Below are positions 14,938 to 24,179 of a stretch of DNA of 64,000 bases, piece after piece. Position numbers and translations under genes: made by a program. This stretch comes from an uncultured Pseudohongiella sp. (lineage in GTDB: Bacteria; Pseudomonadota; Gammaproteobacteria; Pseudomonadales; Pseudohongiellaceae). Below the pieces are notes generated by a model. The model was not told the DNA's origin. It ran no database searches and worked only from the letters and a program-made list of their open reading frames with translations. Position 1 is the stretch's first letter; every line of letters starts with the position of its first letter. The stretch is taken from positions 186,001 to 250,000 of the forward strand of contig OX638323.1 in the NCBI GenBank assembly GCA_951812715.1, in the 5' to 3' direction.

Positions 14938-16503
14938 TTACAATAACTGGGCCGTCACGGCGATGATCGTCTGTTGTTCCGCTTGATCGGATGCTCTGGA
15001 GCCGCCGAGCAATCCAAAAGCGTTGTTCGCGGTCTCGTCGCTGATTGATGTTTTCGTCACATTGGCAATGAGTCTGGTGTCTCCGTCGCTCAATGACATT
15101 TGAAAAAGACGGTGCTGAGAATCGGTGGTGGGCAGCGTGCCGGCGATCGCCGAGGGGCCGGCGCCGAATTCGTATGAATTGAATTGGACGAGTTGCGCCA
15201 AGGAGAAACCCAGTCTCACATTGATCGTTTGGGCAGCAATACTCGCGATGACATTCAGCGCTATTCCGGTGGATAGTTGACTGGTGCGAATCTGCGGCGC
15301 TAGCGTCGACAGAGCGCCGCCAATCTGATTGCCCGTGCTTACCTCAGAGACGTAGGGCAGCACTCGCTCATCGGCAATTGATGTTGGAATGTTATTCACC
15401 AACTCGAATCGCTCATGCAAGCGAATCGAAGTCTGACCCTGGGTTTCGAGCAAGCTGAAAAGGAGATTACTGGCGTCATAGGCATTGCCTTCTTGTGTTG
15501 TGAAATCGAGCGTGATGCCGTTCGGGTCGGACAAGTCGAATTCTGGCCCGGTGATCCGTATGCCCGAGGATATCGCGGCCTCACGCAGCAGAGAGAGATC
15601 GATCGAGCGTTGGTTGCGGTCAGAAAACGAGAGTTCGAATACGGTGATGGTGAGAATTACGCGACCAGTAGCCCCGCGGTTGAAGTGGTCGATCAGATCC
15701 GCTACACGAACGTGTAGCGAAGGCGACGCAGTGACGGTGACCAGATTGCTAGCTGGAATGATGGTGTATGTGCCTCGGGGTCCGGTGGCTGAAAGACTAA
15801 ATCGCGGATTGGCATCGAAAAGCGTCTGCACCATGGTTGCGGGAGGGTCGATTGTCAGGATCTGGGAGAGCGAATTTCCCAGCTCCTCTAGCGGATTGAA
15901 TTCGATCGCCAGATTGTTTTCCGGGCTGTCGGCTGACAGGCCTTGTGACAATCCACCTGCGGCGCCGATATTACCGGTCGATGCGGGAATTGGAGAGTTG
16001 ATGGCGCGCGCCGGAATCGATGCTTGAAGGTTGCCGGGTATGGTGTGCAGCAAATAGTGGCGTGTAGGAAAATCAGTAACGAATAGAATGCCGCCATTCT
16101 GGGACCAGGACCAATTTGCTTGGGTGGTGATGTAATCCAGGTGCTCGGCAATGGTCTGATTGCCCTGCGGAGCGATGACGATGATATTCGGCGCCGGGTG
16201 GCGGAGATCCCAACGTATCGCGCGACCTTGCAGCAGATTGCGCACAGCGTCGACAGGCGTGGTCTGGTAAGTGCCACTGACGACATCGCCGAGCCAGGGT
16301 GCATCTCGTGGAATACGTATTGGCCGCGGCCGCGGCGTGGGCGTTGCCGGCGCCTGGTCCGCAGTTTCTACTGTTTGGAGCAAGGTTTCGATCTCGGCGG
16401 CGATATCTTCCATAACAGGCATCTGGTCGTGTGCTGGCGGGATGCGTGCGCAGGCGGCCAGAGCCAGGGGAAGCAACATGATGCATGTGACTGGGAGTTT
16501 CAT
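14938..16503 (-). CDS. pilN: Outer-membrane secretin lipoprotein, PilN-like
   Basis: A 521-residue secretin. It begins with a lipoprotein signal (MKLPVTCIMLLPLALAAC, Cys 18). The first half contains N-domains with the segment GTYQTTPVDAVRNLLQG, and the C-terminal half (about 300-510) is the secretin channel, with VLPYVSEVSTGNQ and a closing stretch that matches the family. It would form the outer-membrane ring through which the PilS pilus passes. It overlaps the upstream lipoprotein gene by 4 bp and is followed 10 bp later by the PilO-like gene. Confidence 0.75.
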   Translation of the reverse strand: MKLPVTCIMLLPLALAACARIPPAHDQMPVMEDIAAEIETLLQTVETADQAPATPTPRPRPIRIPRDAPWLGDVVSGTYQTTPVDAVRNLLQGRAIRWDLRHPAPNIIVIAPQGNQTIAEHLDYITTQANWSWSQNGGILFVTDFPTRHYLLHTIPGNLQASIPARAINSPIPASTGNIGAAGGLSQGLSADSPENNLAIEFNPLEELGNSLSQILTIDPPATMVQTLFDANPRFSLSATGPRGTYTIIPASNLVTVTASPSLHVRVADLIDHFNRGATGRVILTITVFELSFSDRNQRSIDLSLLREAAISSGIRITGPEFDLSDPNGITLDFTTQEGNAYDASNLLFSLLETQGQTSIRLHERFELVNNIPTSIADERVLPYVSEVSTGNQIGGALSTLAPQIRTSQLSTGIALNVIASIAAQTINVRLGFSLAQLVQFNSYEFGAGPSAIAGTLPTTDSQHRLFQMSLSDGDTRLIANVTKTSISDETANNAFGLLGGSRASDQAEQQTIIAVTAQLL

Positions 16504-17018
16504 GGCGAGATTCCGTTAACGTTGAAGATACGGCGGGCGGCATCATATTGGCTTTCGAGGCCGTAATGTATGCGTAACCACTCGATAACAGGCAAGAGGT
16601 CCGGTCCGGGCAAATCGATGGCGACGCTGTCGTTGAGCCGGAAGTCAAAGATGTGCTGTTGGTCGCCAGCGAGCCAATGCAAAAGCGTGACGTCGCACGC
16701 CTCGAGCCCGAGCTTCAGTGAATAGCGCAGATTGCCCGGTCTCAAGACCAAGGGTTCAGCGCAGGCGCTAGTATTGTGAGAAGGCGGAATGAGCATGGTG
16801 TCGGCGCCGGATGCAGTTGGCGTGTTTAGGGTTGATTCGGCAACAGCGGCGTAGCTGACGGTTTTCATGGGTCGGATCGACTGGTTGATTGATGCTGGGG
16901 AAAGGTCGCTGTAAATAATCGGAGGAGAGGGTTGGCCAAGTGGTTGAATGAAAACAGCGCGCTGATTTGAGCTCGATGCACAGCCGGTCAGAATCAGGGC
17001 GCAAATCAGGATTCTCAT
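16500..17018 (-). CDS. Lipoprotein with TcpQ-like C-terminal domain
   Basis: A 172-residue lipoprotein; lipobox in ILTGCASS (Cys 14). Residues about 90-170 (PGNLRYSLKLGLEACDVTLL and onward) resemble the TcpQ/PilL C-terminal domain, which helps secretins fold or reach the outer membrane. It overlaps genes on both sides by 4 bp. In R64 this domain is the C-terminal part of PilL; here PilL appears split between this gene and the next upstream one. It could alternatively serve as the VirB7-like lipoprotein of the T4SS, which is otherwise missing. Confidence 0.55.
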   Translation of the reverse strand: MRILICALILTGCASSSNQRAVFIQPLGQPSPPIIYSDLSPASINQSIRPMKTVSYAAVAESTLNTPTASGADTMLIPPSHNTSACAEPLVLRPGNLRYSLKLGLEACDVTLLHWLAGDQQHIFDFRLNDSVAIDLPGPDLLPVIEWLRIHYGLESQYDAARRIFNVNGISP

Positions 17019-17467
17019 GGTATGAGCCTCAAATATTCACCAGTTAGCGGAAATGCATAAGGATTCGAATGTGGACCGGCGTCGCCGGCAAAGCGAAAAG
17101 AGATCAAACGATTGGCCGGGTCAATGACGAGCTGGGCTTCTGGATACAGTGCGCCGGCGATGATTGCCTCGGCGGGCATGATCCCTTGTGAAAAGATGCG
17201 GGGATTGGGGGGCCATTGGGCAATTGTGTTTGCTTCGGGTGGCGCCGGGGATTGCAGCGCGATAGCGTAACCGGTTCGAGCAGTGAGATAGTTTGCCATT
17301 TCGCCAATGGTCCGGAATGCGGCGAGATCGCGGGTGCGCACAGGCACGGTGAGTGGGTGCAGAGCAAAATTCGGCATTGCGCGCGGTGGTGCTATTGGCG
17401 ATTGCGATGGCTGAGAAACACACCCACAGAGAACTGTCGCGATGACCGCGTAGAGAATTGGTTTCAT
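17015..17467 (-). CDS. Lipoprotein resembling the PilL N-terminal region
   Basis: A 150-residue lipoprotein with lipobox VLCGCVS (Cys 16). Residues about 55-125 (AFRTIGEMANYLTARTGYAI, then IDPANRLISFRF) resemble the N-terminal domain of PilL from integrating conjugative elements, a family linked to thin-pilus biogenesis. It overlaps the VirB10-like gene by 4 bp upstream and the TcpQ-like lipoprotein by 4 bp downstream, so the switch from T4SS to pilus genes happens here with no break in coding. Confidence 0.5.
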   Translation of the reverse strand: MKPILYAVIATVLCGCVSQPSQSPIAPPRAMPNFALHPLTVPVRTRDLAAFRTIGEMANYLTARTGYAIALQSPAPPEANTIAQWPPNPRIFSQGIMPAEAIIAGALYPEAQLVIDPANRLISFRFAGDAGPHSNPYAFPLTGEYLRLIP

Positions 17468-18693
17468 CTGCCGATGCCTCCAAAATTGACGATCGGGCGC
17501 GCATCGGGCCAGGGCTCGATCGCAAGAGGGAAGTCCACCAGCAGACGGAGACGCGTGCCGGGGGGGATAATCGTGGTCGGCACGATGGAAGCATATTGCT
17601 GTGCCAGCGGTTGGAAGGATTGTCCTGTTTGTTCAACCACACGTGAGGTTGCCTCGTCGCGGGAGCTTTGGGGCTGACCGTTGTCGACGGCGAGCGCTGG
17701 GCCGATCGAAAAAATAGCAAATGCTACCGTGCCCAGCGTGCGGGCGAGGAAATGGGATTGCGTGTCGCCGGCGACGCCGCCGGCGCCGGCCGCGTCCAAC
17801 GCGGGAAGAGCCAGGGTCAGAATTTGCCCGTCTGGCCGAGTAAGGGTGTCGGCTACTAGGGCGACCCTATTCCGTATGATTGCATTGGCTCCGGAGTAGG
17901 CAACGACGTGGCCGGTGATCGTGGAACCGGGAGGGATAAGTACGTGACGGATGGAGGCGTCGAAAACTGAATGTGTGACGTGGCCGATCCAGGTGGTGGC
18001 AAAATCCGAATTGATTTCGCTGGTGAGCATGACCGGAATCACGGCGCCAGGTAGCAGGGTGCGCTGCGGATCGTGGTAGTAGGATGGCCCGGGTTGGTCG
18101 AGCGCTGGCGCGTCGGCTTCGGGTGTCGGGCCGCCCGCCGTGGGATTGAAGGATTCGATGTCGATGTCGGCGAGAGCTTGCAGAAAACTCGAGCTGGAGG
18201 TATCGAGATCAGGCTGGCTCGGGAGCTCGGGCCCGGGATCGGTAAATGGTCCTGGTACGCTGTTCGGTCGGGTTTCAGTTTGGGCCAGGATCATCACCGA
18301 CACGTTGCCGTCGATCGGGGCTGACAGGGCGTCCCTCATTGCCTGGTTTTGGTCTCCGTCTCCGGGCGCCAAGGTGACGCCGAACGGTGTATCGAGTGTG
18401 AACAGCGGGTCGGTGAGCGTGTCTTCGAGAGTTGTGATCTCCGGGACCGGCGGCGGGGCTGGATCGTCAAAGAGCTGTTCGCCGGACAGGAGGTTTCGCG
18501 CGGTATTGGAGAGTGGCGTATTTACATTTGTTTGCGCCGGCGTTTCGGGCGGCGGCGGCGACGTAAACAGGCTCCTAATCAGTGAGCCGCCGAACAGGAA
18601 GAGCAATCCGATGACAGCGATGATTAGCGCCAGATTGCGGCGGCCGCCTGGGCGTTCATCGACCGTATCGCGATTTTCGATTACGTCGGTCAT
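17464..18693 (-). CDS. virB10: VirB10/TrbI-like T4SS core protein
   Basis: A 409-residue protein: cytoplasmic tail, membrane helix at about 23-43, a Pro-rich periplasmic linker, then the VirB10 beta-barrel domain from about 205 (LLPGAVIPVMLTSEINSDF, LIPPGSTITGHVVAY, and GVAGDTQSHFLARTLGTVAF, the segment that reaches the outer membrane pore). Length is usual for TrbI/VirB10. It spans both membranes and links ATPases to the outer-membrane pore. It overlaps the VirB9-like gene by 4 bp. Confidence 0.85.
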   Translation of the reverse strand: MTDVIENRDTVDERPGGRRNLALIIAVIGLLFLFGGSLIRSLFTSPPPPETPAQTNVNTPLSNTARNLLSGEQLFDDPAPPPVPEITTLEDTLTDPLFTLDTPFGVTLAPGDGDQNQAMRDALSAPIDGNVSVMILAQTETRPNSVPGPFTDPGPELPSQPDLDTSSSSFLQALADIDIESFNPTAGGPTPEADAPALDQPGPSYYHDPQRTLLPGAVIPVMLTSEINSDFATTWIGHVTHSVFDASIRHVLIPPGSTITGHVVAYSGANAIIRNRVALVADTLTRPDGQILTLALPALDAAGAGGVAGDTQSHFLARTLGTVAFAIFSIGPALAVDNGQPQSSRDEATSRVVEQTGQSFQPLAQQYASIVPTTIIPPGTRLRLLVDFPLAIEPWPDARPIVNFGGIGR

Positions 18694-19667
18694 GGCTGGA
18701 TCCTGCGGATAATCGCGGAGGCCGCTTCGGCGGCGCCGGACAAGCGGAGACTGTCGTAGATGCCCGTTACGGTGTACAGATTAAGCAACGGGTCGTAGGC
18801 GGTCTGCACCAGTTGGCTTTCACCGGCAAACTGACCGTGTATCGCTATGAGACCAATCGCGGGCATATCTGCGACTCGGATGAACGTTCTCACGCCGTCG
18901 TCGTGGACAGACAGGATCGATTGCGCCAACCGCGCGGAATATTCGTCGTCATCGTCTGCGGCGGACCAGGCGTAACCGGCGTAAATGCGCGAGTGCATTT
19001 CGTTAATGCGGTTGGAAGCGGCCTGTTGAGATGCAGCCAGATCTCCCGCGAAGTCATTGCGCAGGCTGACAATCTCCTGGCGGAGTTGATCAAAGCCGGG
19101 TATCGAGCCATTGTCGAAGGAGCGGGTCAGTTCTTGCTGGAATAACGCGTCAGCGGATAATTCGACCATCGCACATGTGTAGCCTGGCGCGGCAGCCCGG
19201 ACCAGAACGAAGTCCCAGGCGCGCAGATCAGTATCGATAACGCTGAGAGAGGTTTCGGCTGCCTCTGCGGCTAGTGACGCGGATTTGAGCCAGATGTGCG
19301 GGCTTTGCGGCGCGAATGTGGCCTCCCAGAGCGGGCCGCCGCCGAGTTTTACGGTTTGAACAGGCACCGGCATTTGCAATCTCAAGTCGGCGAACGGTGC
19401 GACTTTCAGCGTCACGATATCGCCCTGTGTCACCGATGACTGGTGACATCGTGTGGTCGGCGTGATTCCCAGCGCGGAGGTTTCCGGATTGGAAAAACGG
19501 CTTGGGAGGTCATCTGTGTGCGAATCTAAATCCGTTGACAATGAGTTGGGTGTGCTAACTGAATCGTCCGGATTGTCCTGGTTAGGCGGTTGGGCGCTGG
19601 CCTCGTCGATAGAGACGGGCGTCAGAGCGGCCGTCAATAACAGGGATATGACTGTGTGTTTTAGCAT
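18690..19667 (-). CDS. virB9: VirB9/TrbG-like T4SS core protein
   Basis: A 325-residue exported protein with a signal peptide at 1-25. The N-terminal domain (about 75-170) and the C-terminal domain (about 215-320, with VHDDGVRTFIRVADMPAIG) have the layout of VirB9/TrbG/CagX proteins. VirB9 binds VirB10 and a lipoprotein to make the outer-membrane complex. Gene order virB8-virB9-virB10 supports the call. It overlaps virB8-like by 7 bp. Confidence 0.75.
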   Translation of the reverse strand: MLKHTVISLLLTAALTPVSIDEASAQPPNQDNPDDSVSTPNSLSTDLDSHTDDLPSRFSNPETSALGITPTTRCHQSSVTQGDIVTLKVAPFADLRLQMPVPVQTVKLGGGPLWEATFAPQSPHIWLKSASLAAEAAETSLSVIDTDLRAWDFVLVRAAAPGYTCAMVELSADALFQQELTRSFDNGSIPGFDQLRQEIVSLRNDFAGDLAASQQAASNRINEMHSRIYAGYAWSAADDDDEYSARLAQSILSVHDDGVRTFIRVADMPAIGLIAIHGQFAGESQLVQTAYDPLLNLYTVTGIYDSLRLSGAAEAASAIIRRIQP

Positions 19668-20434
19668 GAGGAATCCCGGGACTGGTCGTCGGCCAGGCTG
19701 TAGGAAAGCAATGTGAGGCCTATGGGGTTTACGTTGAGGGCTTGCATCGACGCGGAATCTACGTCGCCGATCGCGGCGATCTTGGCCGGATCGATATACC
19801 AGGAGATCGGCACGATTTTAGATTCTTGGCGCAGCAAGGCGCCGGAGTGGCGATCGCGAAAGTCGAAACGGAGGTACATTGTCGAACGAATGACCTTGCC
19901 GGCAGAGAGTGTGTCTATCTGAGGAGAGACGTCCTCGAGATGATGCAGCGCTTGTACTACGGGCTCGACAATTGGACAGCCGACACAGTCAAGATAATCT
20001 TGAATGAAGCGGGGCGCCTCGAATTCGTTGATGAACCGCTGGAGTTCCATGGCGCCCATGAACAGTGCCGCGACATTGTAGTCGGCGACGATGGTGGCGG
20101 GATGTTCGCGAAATCTCGCGACGATGGCCCGTCGCAACAATGCATCGATGGTGGAAGCGAACAGACTGAACGGCTGTTCGGTATCGTTGAAAGAGACATG
20201 ATAACTGCCGTTCGGGTGCAATTTGACGAACGCGATTCGAATTCGTTCAGTTCTGTCGATCGACAGCAGGGTGACAATCAAGAACAGGGACAAGACGGTT
20301 TGCGCCAGACAGACGATCACGAGCGCGTGTGCGCGAGCACCAACACTTGCGATTCGGGCGAGGAGGCCTGATGTGGAATCGGGGTACAGTGGAGGCATGG
20401 CGCCTGGTTTGGGATTGACTGTTTTTGTTTTCAT
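19661..20434 (-). CDS. virB8: VirB8/TrbF-like T4SS assembly protein
   Basis: A 257-residue bitopic membrane protein: one helix at about 36-58 (ALVIVCLAQTVLSLFLIVTL) and a periplasmic domain of about 190 residues with the conserved pattern of a large loop followed by SWYIDPAKI. Size and topology match VirB8. It is encoded between the VirB4 and VirB9-like genes, with a 4-bp overlap with virB4. VirB8 organises the inner-membrane complex of the mating channel. Confidence 0.75.
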   Translation of the reverse strand: MKTKTVNPKPGAMPPLYPDSTSGLLARIASVGARAHALVIVCLAQTVLSLFLIVTLLSIDRTERIRIAFVKLHPNGSYHVSFNDTEQPFSLFASTIDALLRRAIVARFREHPATIVADYNVAALFMGAMELQRFINEFEAPRFIQDYLDCVGCPIVEPVVQALHHLEDVSPQIDTLSAGKVIRSTMYLRFDFRDRHSGALLRQESKIVPISWYIDPAKIAAIGDVDSASMQALNVNPIGLTLLSYSLADDQSRDSSC

Positions 20435-22977
20435 GCCGCTTTGTCCGGGGCAGCCTTACCGGCACGATCCTGGGCCAGCCGATCGAGGCCGGCAACGAGA
20501 CCGTAATCGACGATGTATTTTCGCCGGGCTGCCGCTGTTTCCGGATCGGAGCGCAGCAGCAGATCGGTCCATGCGTCCGTGCGCACGTCGGCGCGGCGTG
20601 AGACGCCGGCCTCGCGCTGGATAACATAAATCTCTCGGCGGGGCACCAATGATGCGATTGCCGAGATTTCGCCCGAGGTCAGTCCGAGTACTTCGCGATA
20701 CTGTGTTTCGGGCGGGTTGGGTTGGGCGGTGAACATCAGCGTGCCGGCTGCTGAACGGAGAGCCTCCCAACCGTCGACTTGGGAAAACTCGGCGAGGGTC
20801 TGTGACCAGAGCGATACGGTAACGCGCCATTTATTCCAGGTTCTAGCGCCACGAACAAGCCACTTGCAAAATGCGGGATCGGACAGTGGTACATGCGCCT
20901 CGTCGATGTCGAGGAATTTCATAGCGCCACGGCAGGTCTCGTCCTCGAATACCTGGGCGACGCGATAAAAGATTTCAGCGTAGGCGATCTGGCGCGCGGT
21001 TTCGGAGTCGCGCAACGCGGCGAAGTTAAACACCACAAACCGCGCGTCTGTGATATAAGCGTCGGCCGGCTGGTCGACCAGGTAGGACCATACGCCGTCC
21101 CGTTCGCGGCCGGCGGCCGGATCGGCACGCAGCCAGCGCGAAAGACGCTGCGAGATCGAGCGCGGTAAATGAGCGGCGAAATGACTCAGGCTGCGTTGAT
21201 CGGCCGGACTTTCAAGCACGGCGCGAGTGGCGCGGTCGATCGTTTCCCTGTCGTCGGTGGTCAGTGGCGTATCCTCGCCAGCGAAAAACATGCGATCGAG
21301 CTGTTGGATCCAGTGATCGGCCCAGGCGGCATCGTTCGGTCCACGCGCCGAGGCGAACAAATTGAAACCGGCGGCGCGGGATTGCTGGTCTCCGATGGCG
21401 AAATAGGCGGCGTCGTCCGCAAGCAATTCCGCGAGCAGCTCGGTGCCCGGGTCGATGTCGAACGCAAAATAACGAGAATCCTCGTATTTGCGGGATTGGA
21501 GCGCGAGCAGATTTTTCAGGTAGGTTTTGCCGGACCGGGTCGGCCCGATGCCGATCGCGAGGCCGCGGCCGCCGACGCGGGCAAAGTAGCGGAATACGCC
21601 GCGGTCAGCGGTAGGGAAAACGTCAAGTGGTTCTTCACCGCCTTCCTCGGTGGGTCCTGTGGCGCGCGCGTGAACGATGGCCAGGGAGGCATTCTGGGCG
21701 GAATTGGTAATGAGCCGCCTGATGCCGCGGCCCGAACCGGTGGGCAATGCCGCTGACCAGGCCGTGGCCAGTGCGGAGGATTCCCACACCAGGCGCCCGC
21801 CCGCGGCCTGACAAGCGCTGTGCAGTGTGCGGGCACGTTCTGACAGGGTTTCCGCGTTGTCGGACCAGATCAGGATATAGCACTCGGCGCTGGTCCATTG
21901 CACATCGAGTGCGTCGGCGGAGTCGAGTTCCGCGAAGCGGGCTCTCATGCGTGAGGACAGGTGTTCTGGGGGTCGCTCCGAGGAATTGATGCCTTTTAGA
22001 AGGTCTGACAGGGATGTCGAAGACCTTTGTAGTTCCCTGCGTTTGGTTTCAAACAGTAAGCTGGTTTGTAGGCCTGAAAGTCGTCGCCAGCGGAAACTAA
22101 CCGTATGCGGGAAGGGCAAATCGATCAATGGCGGCGTGGCGCCTGTCGCCCAATAACCGGGACGCGCCAGGCCGTGATTGACAAGCGCCGCCGCGCGGAC
22201 CCAGATCGGCGCTACGCCATCGAGGCGCAGACATTCGACGCCGCCGAATTGTACGCGCGAGATGTCGCCGTCCGCGAGGATCGGCGCCAAATCAGGATAG
22301 TCATCCAGATCCATCGCAAGACCTGAATCGTGCATGGCCGATTCCGGCGATATTTGCAATCGAATAGCGGCAAGCATCTGTGTTGGCGAAAGAATGCTAG
22401 CCGTCGTCAGCGAGGACCAGCGGGCAGCCGCTACTTCCAGCGCATCGGTCAAGATCGTGGATTTGTGCGCCAGGTCGGCCGCAAGCAAACGCACTGTATG
22501 ATCGTTGGACAGTGCGTTGCGAATGCCGGCGCGAGCGTCGCGCGAAAAAGGGAAGAGAACGACGTTACGCAGGATCGTGGGCAATCGGACGCCATCGAGC
22601 GCGTCATCAAGTGCTATGTCGAACCAATGCAGGATTCGCGTGTGCAAAAACTCATGCCGTGACAGATATCGTTGTCGCTCGAGTCGCAGGCGATCAGCCA
22701 GGGGATCTTCGCGGCGTTGGAACGTCACCGGTGGAATGCGCGCGCATATTCGAGTCTGAGTTACCGTGATCTCATCGGGGACGCCGCCAAAAATCGAGTC
22801 TATCGCGCGCGCGAGGCGCAGATGATCGCCGGCATCAAACGGAGAGGGGTCGATGCCGCTGGACAGCTCGACGCATCCGAGTAGTCGGCGGCCGGACGTA
22901 ACCAGGAATTCGCCGGCGACGGATTCCAGTCCTACCAGCTCGCCGACCAATGGCTGCTTGTTAACGCGAAACATCAT
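20431..22977 (-). CDS. virB4: VirB4/TrbE-like T4SS ATPase
   Basis: About 848 residues, starting MMFRVNKQPL at 22977 (one-base overlap with the previous stop). The frame is open upstream, but that part overlaps the pilin gene and looks unnatural. The C-terminal half holds Walker A GPTRSGKTYL (about residue 480) and Walker B MKFLDIDEAHVPLSD, with the VirB4-family helical N-terminal half before them. It powers pilus biogenesis and DNA transfer at the inner membrane. Confidence 0.9.
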   Translation of the reverse strand: MMFRVNKQPLVGELVGLESVAGEFLVTSGRRLLGCVELSSGIDPSPFDAGDHLRLARAIDSIFGGVPDEITVTQTRICARIPPVTFQRREDPLADRLRLERQRYLSRHEFLHTRILHWFDIALDDALDGVRLPTILRNVVLFPFSRDARAGIRNALSNDHTVRLLAADLAHKSTILTDALEVAAARWSSLTTASILSPTQMLAAIRLQISPESAMHDSGLAMDLDDYPDLAPILADGDISRVQFGGVECLRLDGVAPIWVRAAALVNHGLARPGYWATGATPPLIDLPFPHTVSFRWRRLSGLQTSLLFETKRRELQRSSTSLSDLLKGINSSERPPEHLSSRMRARFAELDSADALDVQWTSAECYILIWSDNAETLSERARTLHSACQAAGGRLVWESSALATAWSAALPTGSGRGIRRLITNSAQNASLAIVHARATGPTEEGGEEPLDVFPTADRGVFRYFARVGGRGLAIGIGPTRSGKTYLKNLLALQSRKYEDSRYFAFDIDPGTELLAELLADDAAYFAIGDQQSRAAGFNLFASARGPNDAAWADHWIQQLDRMFFAGEDTPLTTDDRETIDRATRAVLESPADQRSLSHFAAHLPRSISQRLSRWLRADPAAGRERDGVWSYLVDQPADAYITDARFVVFNFAALRDSETARQIAYAEIFYRVAQVFEDETCRGAMKFLDIDEAHVPLSDPAFCKWLVRGARTWNKWRVTVSLWSQTLAEFSQVDGWEALRSAAGTLMFTAQPNPPETQYREVLGLTSGEISAIASLVPRREIYVIQREAGVSRRADVRTDAWTDLLLRSDPETAAARRKYIVDYGLVAGLDRLAQDRAGKAAPDKAA

Positions 22978-23306
22978 TAGTTCATTAGCGTAGTGATCAA
23001 CGCTCCGACGTTGAAAAGCCCGAATCCGACGACGATGATGCGGATAAAAAAACCGATCAGGTCGCCGGCGCGTGGCGCAAAGATCCACAGTACGCCAAAG
23101 ATAAAAAAGCCGACGAGAACGAACAGCATGGCCAAAGGGCCGGCCATGAAATCCCCCCATGACTGCATCAGATCGATCAATCCGCTGAAGAGATCGTTAT
23201 TGCCGGCGCCGCCGGCGCTGAAGTCCGGAGCGGTCTGCGCGGCCACGGTAGGAACGGCAAGCCAGGTAGGCAGGGCGAAACACCATCGGAGCGTCTTGCT
23301 TTGCAT
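22977..23306 (-). CDS. virB2: VirB2/TrbC-like conjugative pilin
   Basis: A 109-residue protein: signal peptide (about 1-24, ending VAAQ), then two hydrophobic helices (about 53-75 and 84-105) with a short basic loop APRAGD between them. This is the standard architecture of VirB2/TrbC pilins that form the mating pilus. It lies directly upstream of virB4, as in most P-type T4SS loci. Confidence 0.75.
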   Translation of the reverse strand: MQSKTLRWCFALPTWLAVPTVAAQTAPDFSAGGAGNNDLFSGLIDLMQSWGDFMAGPLAMLFVLVGFFIFGVLWIFAPRAGDLIGFFIRIIVVGFGLFNVGALITTLMN

Positions 23307-23336
23307 TGTGTGTACCTCGGTTACATCGGGTGTGAG

Positions 23337-23645
23337 TCAGGAGCGGTGGATTAAGGTGATGGTGGTTTTGGAGCCGAATCCAGCCAGCCAGCGCTTGGGG
23401 GCGCCGATATTTTTCACGGCAATGACCAGTCCCCGATCGTCATCGCGGTGCAGGATGCGCAGCGCGGCCAGGGAACAGACGGTGGAAACAAAAGCCGTCA
23501 GGAGTCCTGACTGGAAGATGGCCCAGACACCGAAAAATACCACTGGCACGACAAACACCAGGGGTATGCCAAACACGGTTTCGATCGCCAGGAATATCCG
23601 AACTTCGGTAAGCGCCGAAAGAAAGTCGTCGTTTTGTGTAGACAT
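23337..23645 (-). CDS. virB3: VirB3/TrbD-like T4SS membrane protein
   Basis: A 102-residue protein from ATG 23645 (AAGGG about 11 nt upstream). It has a pair of adjacent hydrophobic helices at about 25-65 and a short C-terminal tail ending with KTTITLIHRS. Size, topology and position next to virB2 and virB4 fit VirB3/TrbD, which associates with VirB4. Here virB3 precedes virB2, the reverse of the usual trbC-trbD order. Confidence 0.65.
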   Translation of the reverse strand: MSTQNDDFLSALTEVRIFLAIETVFGIPLVFVVPVVFFGVWAIFQSGLLTAFVSTVCSLAALRILHRDDDRGLVIAVKNIGAPKRWLAGFGSKTTITLIHRS

Positions 23646-24179
23646 GTTTGCACAAAACCCTTGGCAGGGTGGCACAGAATAATCGCTAGTTTTATCACGC
23701 GCAAGTTCGACGTAATCAAAAATGAAAATTATTGCTTCTCGAACAACTAAAAACCAACCAGAATCATGGTAACAATGGTTGAGAAAAACTCGATAAATGC
23801 CCAGATGGTGGGGCCGGAGTCAAGGTTGGGTCGCAGGCCCACCGCGCAGCGGTTGCCTTGACGCCGGCGGTGGAAAAACGCTGTTAAGCAGGAGAGCGGG
23901 ACCGTAGGGCGCGCACTCCTGCCTAGCGGCGAGCGGCAAATAATAGAATGCGTATATTTTTTTGCGTAAATATTTGTGGACAACAATCAACAAAAATAAG
24001 ATTCAGGCGAATCAGGCGGGATGGGTGAAAAGACGAACAGGCGGCAGTGATGTCCGCTACAGGCTTGCCCTGATTGCGATTACCGCGCGAAGCGCGGTGC
24101 GTGTACTGCGAGGCCCAGGCGTTGAAGACGCCGACGCGCCGCGACGAGAGTGCTTTTGATCAGTTGCTGGATAGGCCCG
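23646..24179. other. Intergenic region upstream of the T4SS/pilus operon
   Basis: About 530 bp with no convincing gene. The end of one minus frame (about 23747-23810) would encode a hydrophobic tail, but its N-terminal part is unnatural. The promoter of the leftward virB3-to-protease block probably lies here, since the VirB11-like gene ends at 24180. Confidence 0.4.

Noticed and set aside
23747..23986. A second pilin gene before virB3
   Set aside because: Only the last 25 residues are hydrophobic; the N-terminal part is unnatural and there is no ribosome site. Could at most be a remnant.
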